Source of the DNA: Trichomonas vaginalis G3
Taxonomy: Eukaryota; Parabasalia; Trichomonadida; Trichomonadidae
Assembly (NCBI RefSeq): GCF_026262505.1
Contig: NC_067206.1
Span: 2,880,879-2,944,878, forward strand
DNA length: 64,000 nt
Direction of reading: 5' to 3'
Part shown: positions 38,301-47,720 of the stretch, in pieces
Layout: the number at the start of each line of letters is the position of its first letter
Numbering within the stretch: position 1 is the stretch's first letter
Position numbers and translations under genes: made by a program
Notes under the pieces: model-generated
Database searches by the model: none
Seen by the model: the letters and a program-made list of their open reading frames with translations, nothing else
Told to the model about the DNA's origin: nothing

Positions 38301-38720
38301 CTTAAAAAAGCTCTTGAAAATGATGTCGAAGGTTCTGAAGGAGCTTTAGGAGTTTTTTACGAAAAAACAGATAAAGAAAAAGCAATTTCTTATTATAGGA
38401 AAGGTAGTGATAAAGGAGATGCTGAGTCAATGTATAGATTGGCGATGATACTGATTGATGAAGATAAGGATAGTAAAGAAGGACATTCTTTGCTGATTAG
38501 AGCTGCAAATAAAAATCACATTGAAGCGAAAATAGAATTAGCAAAAGATATGGAGAGAATTGGAGAGAAAACAGATGCTCTAAAGCTCTACCAGAATATA
38601 TTTAAACAGACCGGAAACCAAACCATTGCAAACACCATAACTGATTTGATCAAATCAATTGGAAATGTTGACAATGGAAAGGATTCACTTAGATTAATGT
38701 TCACAAAGCAACAAATTTAA
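35400..38720 (+). CDS. Sel1-like repeat protein
   Basis: 1,106 residues. After a disordered basic N-terminus (residues 1-75, with SPRRKPNKSTSVRQVKPS), the rest is about 25 Sel1/TPR-like repeats of 36 residues. Examples are AQYNIGLMYEKGENFTKDLK, AICNLASMLASGDGIEKDEK and AQYLVAMMYELGEGCQRSSR, with the A-x-Y-x-L-G-x-x-Y-x-x-G pattern. Such solenoids act as protein-protein adaptors in signalling and ER-associated degradation. No signal peptide or membrane segment, so this one is probably cytosolic. Large Sel1 families are common in trichomonads. Partner unknown. Confidence 0.93.
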   Translation: MSEKENNARFDVRPPPFPADFRSATPNSTSESDFFNQLAAQRSPRRKPNKSTSVRQVKPSLIATLPEDSRLLQSEYKLTRKIDLSLKPETIKQLADSGNADAMLAYGNLIMESNPKKGLKYIKQAANSNNAEAACKYSVMLMSHIDKHTDLSEAIKYLEKSAILGDPQGQYEYGRLLIHGKQVPKDTHKGAEFIQKSADQDYSPAQFRYSRILMRSNASEEEIKDGVRYLKLAAHNKNPESMVRLAQLYEKGNYVKQNYGKSVNLFREASELGNTEAMNCFGTILLNGECGVDANPKEAIRILEKAAAKNNSDAIFNIGQYLATNGNNLEKQKGLDYIKRAASLGNHYAQYNIGLMYEKGENFTKDLKEAAKYYELSSKKGNVKAICNLASMLASGDGIEKDEKRALELFKQAADQGHVISMYRYANMLEKAGSMALYRGQITDYYTMAANRGHPRSMLCAAKLIEGNDRNLAKELYEKAAKSGIDEALYRLAILQKLDGEETYKNTMKEAADKGVVDAQVQIALDTIKNGTPEEKEKALETFKKASETGHPVAKYNYGIALLDSNKREAVRLIAESADQQYVQAQYEYGRILRKEGAHLKAFKYLSLAADGGNADAQYLVAMMYELGEGCQRSSRNSFPLIESAAKGGNADAQYRYSMMLEEGINCLKSHSDSVKFLKLSAEGGNKEAILKYTKILLSKNNIDAFKYAKRGLMIKKPQPELLTIYAKLLRNGFGCEINLTESSQVMKRAADMDYAEARFLYADMILNNECQGTESEAEEYLVRSSDLGYKQARTTLAEYFEMKEDMSKANHFYRLAADSGDSEGCRKYANYLLNNDSNDDKKKREGEIFLRRSSTDHNVEAEFQVANLPGVAGTFDAKQLLKQAAYAGHVGALTQLSYTSNNPIKLLESSSSSGDAKSLYLLGKQFAKTQPIRATSYLLAALSKGEYSAYITLSSLTDDENLKEEYLKKALENDVEGSEGALGVFYEKTDKEKAISYYRKGSDKGDAESMYRLAMILIDEDKDSKEGHSLLIRAANKNHIEAKIELAKDMERIGEKTDALKLYQNIFKQTGNQTIANTITDLIKSIGNVDNGKDSLRLMFTKQQI

Positions 38721-39033
38721 TAAAATGTTTGTATTTATCTTTACTTATTTAGAATTTTTCTATCATAAGATCAGAATATATGATAAATTATCAAATTTCA
38801 AAAATAATTGAATTTTATCTAATGAGTTATGATAATTTTCAGACTTAAATTATTTATATCTATAAGAAATATCAATGCTGGAATTAGAATCTCTGATATT
38901 TTAGTTAAATATAACAAAAATTTTTTGATATCTCAAAATTTTTATATTGAACATTAAAAGTTTCAAGTAAGAATAAGTAATTTAAGTAGAAATAGAAGAT
39001 CTTTTATTGTAAAAAGAGAAATTGACAAAAGAT
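38721..39033. other. Intergenic region between convergent genes
   Basis: AT-rich 3-prime flanks of the Sel1 and hydrolase genes. No gene, repeat or RNA seen. Confidence 0.5.
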
Positions 39034-40137
39034 TTATTTGGAATTGCTGCGTGTTGCTGATTCGAAGAAGTCGATAGCAACATTTTCGATGTAAGAGCCA
39101 TGACCGTTCATTCCGTAGTTAAAGGAAACGTGGCCACCCTCTGGAGTGCTGAGATAAGCGACGAAGTTTGAGTTTACGATCAAATCCTTTGGAGCGAATT
39201 CTGGTCTTGTGAATGGATCATCATCAGAGTTGAAGATGATGAGTGGAACTCTGACTTTGTCGATCTTTGTTCTGAGATGAATCTTTTCGTAGTATTCGTG
39301 AGCGTCTTTGAGGTCAATGATCTGGGATGTGAATGCATTATCGAACTCGACGAGTGTCTTTGACTTGAGTGTGGCCTTCTTCATGTCTTCTGGGACGAAT
39401 TCGTCTTTTTCAACAGCGCGCTTGAGTTGGTGCATGATGATTGGAAGGTAAAGCTTGCTCTGGACTGGCTGTTCGAGGATCTTGCAGCACTTTTCTGTTT
39501 CGAGAGGGTGAGAAACGCACATGATTGCATCAACGTCTGTGAAGTCAATACCGTACTGGACAGAGATGATAGAACCAAGGGAGAAGCCCATGAGGTAGAT
39601 GTGTGGGGGATTGTATGTCTTCTTGACGTGTTCAATGATAAAGTGTAAATCGTCAGTGCGAAGAGCATCATATAAGCGCTTTGTTGTGATACGGGAACCA
39701 TTGCAACCACGGCATGTTGCAACGACAGCTCTCCAGCCATGCTTTTGTGCGGCTACGCACATGTAGTTTGTGCATGGTTCTCTTGTGCCACCGCCGAGTG
39801 TATGGACAACAACAAGAACTGGAGCGTTAGCTGGTGTATCTTGATTTTCGAACCAGTCAATGTAAACAGCGCCGCCATCTTCGAAAATGAGCTCTTCACG
39901 GCGTGGTCTGACAGAAGAGCGGCCGCGATATCTCATACCCCAGATGGTCATTGCATTTCCGCCAACGAGCCATGGTGTTGGCTTGTAATTCTTCTTGATT
40001 GACTTCATTTCAGAAACAATTGAGGCAATTTTGCTGTCTGTTTTCATTGTAACAGCAACCTTGTAACTTCTTGTTAATCTCCAAACGCAGAATAAGGCAA
40101 GGAGACCTAATAAAACAAGTAAAATCGTTCCAAACAT
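39034..40137 (-). CDS. Membrane-anchored alpha/beta hydrolase (EMB8/YheT/ABHD1-3 type)
   Basis: The ATG at 40,137 (MFGTILLVLLGLLALFCVWR) gives 367 residues with an N-terminal membrane anchor. The open frame upstream starts only at a GTG. The hydrolase fold follows: a VLVVVHTLGGG oxyanion strand, ATCRGCNGS, the nucleophile elbow GFSLGS, the acid in NSDDDPFTRPE, and the catalytic His in EGGHVSFNYG. The RGCNGS and GFSLG pattern belongs to the EMB8/YheT/ABHD2-3 group, which includes phospholipases and ester hydrolases. Substrate unknown. The codon use is less AT-rich than that of neighbours, suggesting good expression. Confidence 0.92.
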   Translation of the reverse strand: MFGTILLVLLGLLALFCVWRLTRSYKVAVTMKTDSKIASIVSEMKSIKKNYKPTPWLVGGNAMTIWGMRYRGRSSVRPRREELIFEDGGAVYIDWFENQDTPANAPVLVVVHTLGGGTREPCTNYMCVAAQKHGWRAVVATCRGCNGSRITTKRLYDALRTDDLHFIIEHVKKTYNPPHIYLMGFSLGSIISVQYGIDFTDVDAIMCVSHPLETEKCCKILEQPVQSKLYLPIIMHQLKRAVEKDEFVPEDMKKATLKSKTLVEFDNAFTSQIIDLKDAHEYYEKIHLRTKIDKVRVPLIIFNSDDDPFTRPEFAPKDLIVNSNFVAYLSTPEGGHVSFNYGMNGHGSYIENVAIDFFESATRSNSK

Positions 40138-40710
40138 TTTTATAGTTGTCAGGTTTTCACGATCATTTTTCTTCACATTTTTACATGGTCCCTAATTTCA
40201 AAGGAGTTTCAAAAAATGTCATAAAATATTGCACAATAGATGTTATAGAATGCTTTTGATGATTATTTATTTGAAAATTGTAAAGTGAACTGTACATTCA
40301 AAAATTTCAGATAAACTGATTTTCAATTTCACAAGTTGTATGCGATAGGATTTCTTTATTATATATTATTTAAGACTTATACAAGTTATCCAAGCTGGAT
40401 GTCTTGACTATAGCATCAAATCTCTGAAAAATATGGGTTTGAATTTTAATTTTAAGATTTGTGCCTCAAGAGTAATTACAAAATTCAACCTTCCTTGAAC
40501 ATAAATACTTTTTGATATTAATAGTATGTTAACGGGAATTGAATATATTTATTTCATAACCCTGTAGTTTGAGCATTGATACCAATATAATTATTTCATG
40601 GACCCACCACTTTGTTTGTAAATAAAAGCGATCAGTCATTAAACCTTTTATATATTGATAAAAAAATGAACTAAAATTTTAAAAAAGAGAAAAAAATGAT
40701 ATTTAAGTTT
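40138..40710. other. Intergenic region
   Basis: AT-rich spacer between two minus-strand genes, containing the promoter of the hydrolase near 40,140-40,200 and the 3-prime flank of the large membrane protein gene. No other feature seen. Confidence 0.5.
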
Positions 40711-43700
40711 TTAGTCTTGGAGACCAGAAGCGAGTTCGTTTGTGAGTAAGCTGCGCTCGATTTCGTTCTGGCGCCTCCTGCGTTTGATAAGGACAACAGA
40801 AAGAGCAATTAAGCCAAACAAAGCGACGAATCCGATGATGATTCCAGCGAAAGCACCTGGATTCTGCTTGATCCATTCACCTGGAGTCAAAACTCTGACG
40901 CATTTGTTTCCTTTCTTTCTAGACTTTTCTCCACAAACGACTTCCTGGTTGTATACGTATGATGCTGGCAAATCAGTGAGAGACTTAACATTGTCAACAT
41001 TCTGGAAGACGTTTCCAAGTAATTCATTTCTTACAATGATAGAACCATTAGCAGTGAAGATCAAATCGCCATCCTTGAATCCATCCTGTGGTCTGATGAT
41101 TGCTGATGCATCGAGGAACTTGATTGGATCGTATCTGAATCCAGCAGCAGAAAGAGGAACAATTACAGAACCTAACATTGCTGTGATTGTTGATGTCTTG
41201 TCATTGTTAGCAGTGATAACTAACTTGAAGTCTCCTGGCTGCATGTTCTTCTGTAATCTTGTGATTGTGCCCTTCCATGTCTTGACCAATTTAGTTGCAT
41301 TTCTTCCATAAACAATCTGTCTGCGAACAGAATCCTGCAACTTGAGGGAGTTCTCTGGAGCCTTGATATCAAGAACACCATCATCAGAAAGATATTCCAA
41401 CAATGCCAATCCATCATCAGAGAAATCTTCTTCAAATTCACAGTATGGATGGTTCTTATCATCACACATTGCAACGAATAAAACATCTTCTCTTGACTTA
41501 TCTGGATTGTAAACATACTTTCCTTCAACTTTTTCAAGTTGCATTGTTTGCTTAGATGTTTCTGCTCTGAGAGATGTGCATTTGTCGCATTGGATATAGA
41601 TCTTCTTGTTTGCATTTGCGAATTCATAAGTTCTGTTTCCTGGAATGAATAATGAAGAAGCGTTTTCTGGAATGTTGAATCCACCGAATCTTGTTCTGAA
41701 CTCGAAATCAGTGAATTCTGTTAAGTCATCTTTAGCACGGAATGCTTCAAGAGCCCAGTTATTTGCTTCCAATCTGAAATGCTCAAAGTAGCCATCGCTG
41801 ATTCCTGTGAACAAAGGTGTCCATGAGAGATGGTTCTCTGGTGTCAATGTGTCAATGCAACCAGTGTACAATCCCTTGATAACCTTTCCTTTGATGATGT
41901 TAGAAACAGAGCAAACAGCTTTGTCTCCAGAAATGAAAACAGCAGACAAAGAAACATCGAATTCGGCTGCTTCCAATTTAGTTCTTCTGATTGGAATGTT
42001 GATGGAAAGAGCACCTGGGAAGTACTGTTGCTGCTGCTTAGTTGAGAACAATGTTTCACCAAATGTAAGTGGAATTGCGATGTATTGATCATCTAATTTA
42101 GTATGGTCACACAATGGAGTAAATCCTTGTCCTTTCATGATGACGTTGAACTGTGTGTTCTGAGCAATTTGGTCATCGCCGTGGTTGAAGAAGAACCTAA
42201 GAATACCGTATGTCTCGTTTGTCTTCATTGCGACGTGGACATTGACATCATCCTTAGTCCAGACTTGTGTTGGCTGGAATACTTTAGCGATAATGCCTTT
42301 GTAGTTTGTCTTTCCTTCTTCGTAACCTGTCTGGAACAAAATTGTTGGAATAGTGTTCTCAAAGTTCAATGCGAGTTGGAACTTGTCTGACTCGATTGAC
42401 TTAGAGCGCTTGAATGTTCCATCGAAGTTGATTTCATCGCGTGTGAACTCGAAGACTTTGTCGTTGTTCATCTTGACTTGGAGAGTGAACTTCTGACCGC
42501 TGAGATCGAATGGGAATGAGAATTCCTGAGCGTTGATTTGAGCGGCAGTGACATAGACATTCTTTGGAACATCCATGGCATAGAGAGATCCAAGTGGTGA
42601 GCAATCGCTATCAACGCACTTGAAGAAATCTAATTGAACATCAGCATTTGAATCTGATCTCTTCAATCCATCAATCTTGACATTGAGATATCTTCTGACG
42701 AGGTATTCGCCGTTTCTGATATCAGATGAATCAAGTGCTGCATCATCCAATGTCTGGTACTTGTCGAGAGGAGCTTTGTATGCATCGCCATCGCCATGAG
42801 TGATAACGCCGTAGATATCGCCATTCTTTGCGTTACTTGGCTTGATGGAAATGTATGTCTTGTTTGCATCGAATTCCTTGAACTCTTCAACTGTCTGTGA
42901 ATTGTTGACTTGTGTGCGGATGCAGAGTGATTCACTGTTGGAGTACTGGCCGCAGATCTCTTTGTTCATCTCGGAATCAATCTGGAATTCGTCCTGGAAC
43001 TGGAATCTGTGTGCCCAGTTTGCTGTGTACTTCATGACAGTTGATTCACGTGGATTTGTGAGAACAAGAACACGGTTGAGCTGTTTCTTGGCATCTGGAC
43101 CAGAGGATCCTTGAGAGAACTGAACTGGCTCAAGTTGAAGTGATCTGAATGGTGTCGGGACATCTGAGCCTGGGTAAGCATTGAGTCTGACATTGAACTT
43201 GTTGGAGTTCGGTGCTGATGCCTTCGGGAAGATGTATTCTGGCTTGATGACAACAGATGGAACTCTTGTGTCTGATGTCATTGAAATGACACCTTCTTGT
43301 GACTTCTTGGATGAGAAGAGGCAGATGTCGGCCGATCTCTTGGACTGGAAGACTGGCCAATTAAGCTTGAATCCTGGAACAATGTTCAAGCCAAGGATCT
43401 TGACACCAATGGAGCTGAGGTAAAGATCAATACCGAATGCGGCATTTGTGTAGATGTATGGAAGTGTGCACTTCTCCATGTTGAAGCCGAAGCCGAGATC
43501 GAGATGGAAATCTGAGCCAACAGCAAGGTCTGTGTTAAGCAAACTGCCAACATATGCAATAGCGCGGATACCCATATCAACGGTTGGAGAGATACCAAGT
43601 TTCATACCTTCGATGTACTCAATAAGAGAATTGTTATCGAGGTTAGAGTATGTATCGGAGTGGATATCCCATGTGTAAGGATCGCCGTGGTAGCCAGACT

Positions 43701-44649
43701 TTGTGGAAAGCTTTCCTTGCTTGTGGAAGTTGAAGACGAAATCTCTGTAGTATTCGAGTTCTGGAATCTCCATTGTGATGTTGTTGAGGAGGAATCCAAT
43801 GTAAGCTTCGACGCCGAAGCCAATCTTGATGCCAAGAATCTCAAAGTCAATTCCATAAATTGGGTACTTGAATTCATAGATCTTAAGGTTATAATTGTAA
43901 ACCTGCTTCTTAACAAGGATACCAAGTCCACCAACAGCGTTGATATCAACAGAGAATTCGGCAACAAGGTCAAATAAGCCTTGGAACTTTAAGGCTACTT
44001 GTCCGACGGCCTGACCGTAAGCACCAACGCGGTACTGGAAGTCACCATCCTTTGTGATGTTGTGATAGATTGGCTTTAATGATAATGGGTCTTCGCCATC
44101 TTTAGCTTCTGGCCAATTGTAGCTAAACCAAGCTTTGCACTTAGCACCTGTGAAAATAGTTTCATTAAGTGTGCAATCGTAGCCTGTTTGTGGCTTTGTT
44201 TGCATTTCAAGATTGGCAAAAACTTCTAATGGATTAACTGTAGAAACAGAATAAAGCTCTACTCGTCCGTCAGAACCAAGGGATTTGCCTAATTCGAAGA
44301 TTTTTTGTTCGCTTGGTACTGCCATGAGTGGTTTTCTAGCCATTAAATTTTGGGATAAAGAAAGTTTTGATTGAACAATAGCAATTACGTTTTCTCTTTT
44401 AGCGAAGCCTTGAATTTGCTCCACATTTGGATTAACAAGTGGTCTTGTAAGATGGAATGAAACGCCGCCAAATGTATAATGACCTGGTTCCATGAGTTCT
44501 TCTCTTGCTGCAAGATTTATTCTACGAGAAGCACTATCAAGAGCCTCTTTTGCAAGGTCTCTATAGCGCCATGGAATGCGGGAGGATGAGATAACACATA
44601 AGAAGGAAAGCATTTCAAAATTTACAAGTATTATGAAAACTGCCATCAT
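40711..44649 (-). CDS. Large type I membrane protein with signal peptide
   Basis: 1,312 residues. The N-terminus MMAVFIILVNFEMLSFLCVI is a signal peptide, and a single transmembrane helix lies near the end (GAFAGIIIGFVALFGLIALS), followed by a basic stop-transfer KRRRRQNEIER and a short tail ending ASGLQD. The extracellular part of about 1,240 residues is beta-rich with many N-glycosylation sites and scattered cysteine pairs (CDKCTSL, CGEKSRKKGNKC). No named domain is recognised. Residues about 210-430 look like a repeated amphipathic beta region (VALKFQGLFDLVAEFSVDIN, DLYLSSIGVKILGLNIVPGF), possibly a lipid-binding barrel. Likely a surface or lysosomal membrane glycoprotein. Confidence 0.85.
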   Translation of the reverse strand: MMAVFIILVNFEMLSFLCVISSSRIPWRYRDLAKEALDSASRRINLAAREELMEPGHYTFGGVSFHLTRPLVNPNVEQIQGFAKRENVIAIVQSKLSLSQNLMARKPLMAVPSEQKIFELGKSLGSDGRVELYSVSTVNPLEVFANLEMQTKPQTGYDCTLNETIFTGAKCKAWFSYNWPEAKDGEDPLSLKPIYHNITKDGDFQYRVGAYGQAVGQVALKFQGLFDLVAEFSVDINAVGGLGILVKKQVYNYNLKIYEFKYPIYGIDFEILGIKIGFGVEAYIGFLLNNITMEIPELEYYRDFVFNFHKQGKLSTKSGYHGDPYTWDIHSDTYSNLDNNSLIEYIEGMKLGISPTVDMGIRAIAYVGSLLNTDLAVGSDFHLDLGFGFNMEKCTLPYIYTNAAFGIDLYLSSIGVKILGLNIVPGFKLNWPVFQSKRSADICLFSSKKSQEGVISMTSDTRVPSVVIKPEYIFPKASAPNSNKFNVRLNAYPGSDVPTPFRSLQLEPVQFSQGSSGPDAKKQLNRVLVLTNPRESTVMKYTANWAHRFQFQDEFQIDSEMNKEICGQYSNSESLCIRTQVNNSQTVEEFKEFDANKTYISIKPSNAKNGDIYGVITHGDGDAYKAPLDKYQTLDDAALDSSDIRNGEYLVRRYLNVKIDGLKRSDSNADVQLDFFKCVDSDCSPLGSLYAMDVPKNVYVTAAQINAQEFSFPFDLSGQKFTLQVKMNNDKVFEFTRDEINFDGTFKRSKSIESDKFQLALNFENTIPTILFQTGYEEGKTNYKGIIAKVFQPTQVWTKDDVNVHVAMKTNETYGILRFFFNHGDDQIAQNTQFNVIMKGQGFTPLCDHTKLDDQYIAIPLTFGETLFSTKQQQQYFPGALSINIPIRRTKLEAAEFDVSLSAVFISGDKAVCSVSNIIKGKVIKGLYTGCIDTLTPENHLSWTPLFTGISDGYFEHFRLEANNWALEAFRAKDDLTEFTDFEFRTRFGGFNIPENASSLFIPGNRTYEFANANKKIYIQCDKCTSLRAETSKQTMQLEKVEGKYVYNPDKSREDVLFVAMCDDKNHPYCEFEEDFSDDGLALLEYLSDDGVLDIKAPENSLKLQDSVRRQIVYGRNATKLVKTWKGTITRLQKNMQPGDFKLVITANNDKTSTITAMLGSVIVPLSAAGFRYDPIKFLDASAIIRPQDGFKDGDLIFTANGSIIVRNELLGNVFQNVDNVKSLTDLPASYVYNQEVVCGEKSRKKGNKCVRVLTPGEWIKQNPGAFAGIIIGFVALFGLIALSVVLIKRRRRQNEIERSLLTNELASGLQD

Positions 44650-45473
44650 TTGATTTTAAAAAGAAACATTCTAGTTGCTGTATTCTCTTTTATCGCCTTT
44701 GCGTGATTTTATTTTAAAATTGAAAGACTGACAAAAGATTCAAATCTAATAGGCATACTTTTATTTTTCTATTGTTAATCTTTAAAAAGAATTCGTTAGT
44801 AAACCAACTATCAGCTCATTCAAAATTGAAAGGATCTTTGGCTCTATAAGAATTATTTTGTTTACATATCGTCAACGCTTAACTAATGTAACACAATTTT
44901 GGCACTTGTAATTGTTACGTAACATCATTGAGAATCAATATATAAAGCGACATGGATTTTTTATTGATTTTCAGAGGTTCCACATTTTGATTCTCTCAAA
45001 AGTTATATTCCGAAGCTTAACATATATCGTATTGCAAAATCCTCCAGAATCACACAACAAAACTATTAAATCTCCAAAGATAAAAGATTCGCAACTTGAT
45101 TGTTTGAGATCATGAATAAGTTTAAGTTTAATTTAAAGTAACAAGTCAAAACTGAAGCATAAAAGGAACCATTAAATCGATTTTGGCAAAACGATTGTGT
45201 ATTATTATATCAGATCGAAATGGCATTTGATTTGAAAAAGAATTTTAAACAAGACTAAGTGAGGAGTTGCTTCCCAATCGAATGTATAATATGTATGTAA
45301 TCGAGCAATGCTCATTACTCTCAAAACAAAAAAAATTTGATAAATTATGAAAAATAATATTATATCATTACAATTTAATTACATAAACAATACAATAATA
45401 ATGTTAGAGGATTTTCATTTTGAAATCATCGGTATTAATAATATTATTAAAAATACTTGCAAATTCAGTCCTG
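44650..45473. other. Intergenic region without recognised features
   Basis: 824 bases, AT-rich. Open frames here (for example 44,912-45,115) are short and not protein-like. It holds the promoter of the membrane protein gene near 44,650-44,760 and the 3-prime flank of the UBA-domain gene. Confidence 0.5.
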
Positions 45474-47432
45474 TCATTCGACTCTAACCATCAAATATTT
45501 CTTGATAATATTTTCAACAGATTGTGGTGTTCTTTTGATCAATTTTGATGCAATAGCCGCATAATTATTATTATATTCCCTATAATACCTAGCAATATTT
45601 TCAAGTTCTTCTTTTTGAGGCTCCCTTTCAGTATCAACAGGCTCCAAGAAGCGAGAATATTTAGGATTATTTTGAATTAATATAATTTCATTTTGTATTT
45701 CAAAAATTGTTTTTCCAGGCACTTTTTGAATGATTTGGTCCCATTTATCAGGTGTTGCAGCATAAGCGATGCACATTTTTATTCTAAGATTTTCCGTTCT
45801 TGATAGAGAACTTTGAAAAGTATTGAAAGAATTTGGACTTTGTGAATTTGATATTGGTTGTTGACTAAACATATATTTCGTGATTTTATTTTGTTTAGTA
45901 TTAGTTTCTGTTGAGACCTTTGTTGATGGATATGAATTAGGAGCCTGAGAAAAAGGTTGACGACTAAGAATTGGCTGTTGAGAACTAATATCATCATGCT
46001 TCTTAAAACCAATTATTTCGACATCATCATCTGAATCATCATCAGAATTAACAACTGGCTTTTGTTTAGCTGGTTCTGGAGGCTTTGACATGTTTGGACG
46101 GGCTATTTGTGCAGGATTTGACCGAATTAATTGTAGTGGATTTGGTGGTGCTATTTGTTGTTGGGTTGGAGGCATTACTTGTATTGGATTTTGTTGAACA
46201 GATTTAGATGGATTTTGATGCTCAAGTTGTTGAAGAATTTGTTGAGCTGTTTGTGGGGAATTTTGCTGAAACATCTGCTGTTGCTCTTGTTTATACATCT
46301 GGATTGCGTATGCTTGCAATAATTTTTGTTGTTGTACTACCGATTTCTGCTGAGATTCAGGATTTGCTTGATTAGGAGGGTTTTCTACAGATTTTGGAGT
46401 AATATTCTGTTGTAAAATTGGGTTATTTTGCGGTTGTTGATTCAGAGTTGTGGCAGTCGTTGGTGTGGGATTAACAACAGATTGAGTTTTCTGTGGTGTT
46501 TCTACTACAGGTTGATGAGAAGTAACAATGTTTTCAGGACTGCGGATCTGAGGGGCATGACTCTGACCAACAAAACTTTTAGGTTCTGGAACTTGTCTTA
46601 TTACTGTAACACCTCTGAATCTACGACCAGTCAGTGGTTTCGTAATCAGATTATTTGACATGTTTTGCATTGTACTTGAATAAGAGTCATTATCACTAGC
46701 TTCTTGATCGTTAGTTGTGCTTTCTTGGTCATATGACTTTTTGCTACTTTCATTAATTTTATTAATAATTTTAAGAACACTTTGATATGTTTCTTTATCT
46801 TTGAATATATTGTGCTCTAGATTTTCCAAACGAGCAGCTTCTTTCTTTATTTTTTCTTGTTCAATTTCAGTCTCTTTAGAAACTACCGCTTCGCTTTGGG
46901 ATTCATCAGAATCAGATTCTACTGTTGTAACTTTTTCAGAATTAGCGTCCGCAAATCTTTTAGACGTTTCATTTATATGAAGTGTTGGTGTAGGATGAGA
47001 TAAAAGTAATCCTAAAGCTTTAGATAAATCATTATCGCATGTTTGTAACGCATTTGTTACCATATAAGAATTAAAGCCAAGATTCAGTAAATATTCTTGA
47101 TTCGGCGAAAGAGTACTATCATTTGCGTATTTCTTTGGATTACATATTGCATACGATTCTGTTATGCTATTGAAAAGTGTTGCATCCCTTTTATCTTTTA
47201 CCGAATGAGCTGCATCAACGTATTTTACGATAATTTCATTTCCATTTTGCTTGATTAGATTGAATATGTTATCGTTTTCTGTTATTTGCTTATCTTTTGC
47301 ATATATTGTTATTGAATCCATCGGAACACGCGTGAATTTACTAACCATCATCTTTAACGAATGCAACGTAATTAGCCTAGCTATTTTAATCATTGCATTT
47401 TCTGTTTCAGAGAATTTAACGCGTACATCCAT
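45474..47432 (-). CDS. UBL-UBA protein with Gln-rich middle and Myb-like C-terminus
   Basis: 652 residues, ATG at 47,432. Residues 1-70 look like a ubiquitin-like fold (VPMDSITIYAKDKQITENDN). Residues about 112-148 are a UBA domain (EYLLNLGFNSYMVTNALQTC then DNDLSKALGLLLS). Then comes an acidic coiled segment, about 250 residues of Gln/Pro/Asn-rich sequence, and an acidic patch with DDDSDDDVEIIGF, which resembles a SUMO-interaction motif (VEIIG after acidic residues). The C-terminal 50 residues (ELENIARYYREYNNNYAAIA, SKLIKRTPQSVENIIKKYL) fit a Myb/SANT-type helix bundle. A TCATT initiator lies at 47,449-47,453 (reverse). This suggests a nuclear protein linking ubiquitin or SUMO to chromatin; that is inference. 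Confidence 0.7.
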   Translation of the reverse strand: MDVRVKFSETENAMIKIARLITLHSLKMMVSKFTRVPMDSITIYAKDKQITENDNIFNLIKQNGNEIIVKYVDAAHSVKDKRDATLFNSITESYAICNPKKYANDSTLSPNQEYLLNLGFNSYMVTNALQTCDNDLSKALGLLLSHPTPTLHINETSKRFADANSEKVTTVESDSDESQSEAVVSKETEIEQEKIKKEAARLENLEHNIFKDKETYQSVLKIINKINESSKKSYDQESTTNDQEASDNDSYSSTMQNMSNNLITKPLTGRRFRGVTVIRQVPEPKSFVGQSHAPQIRSPENIVTSHQPVVETPQKTQSVVNPTPTTATTLNQQPQNNPILQQNITPKSVENPPNQANPESQQKSVVQQQKLLQAYAIQMYKQEQQQMFQQNSPQTAQQILQQLEHQNPSKSVQQNPIQVMPPTQQQIAPPNPLQLIRSNPAQIARPNMSKPPEPAKQKPVVNSDDDSDDDVEIIGFKKHDDISSQQPILSRQPFSQAPNSYPSTKVSTETNTKQNKITKYMFSQQPISNSQSPNSFNTFQSSLSRTENLRIKMCIAYAATPDKWDQIIQKVPGKTIFEIQNEIILIQNNPKYSRFLEPVDTEREPQKEELENIARYYREYNNNYAAIASKLIKRTPQSVENIIKKYLMVRVE

Positions 47433-47720
47433 ACGTTAAATTTTCTGCAATGATATAAAATGAATTAAATATAGCAACTCTATGACTTGTTATTCATAGG
47501 CAAATGTATTCCACATAGTAATGGCTAACAGTTTCTAAAATATTTAAATTTCTGAGTATATTGAGCAAAACAGTATGCAAAAGAATCAACTCTGAAGTAC
47601 TTTTACATCGGAATTAATTTATGAAATATCAACTGTGAGTAGTAAACACAGAAGAAAAAATTTTTGAAATTTACAAACAAAAAGTAAAAAGAGATCATGT
47701 TTACAAGTTTTATTATAGAA

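Noticed and set aside
39381-39740. Second gene inside the hydrolase region
   Set aside because: Out-of-frame shadow of the alpha/beta hydrolase, Ser/Thr-rich without domain signal.
44912-45115. Small gene between the membrane protein and UBA-domain genes
   Set aside because: 67 codons, no domain, no initiator near its start, and AT-rich composition like non-coding flanks.
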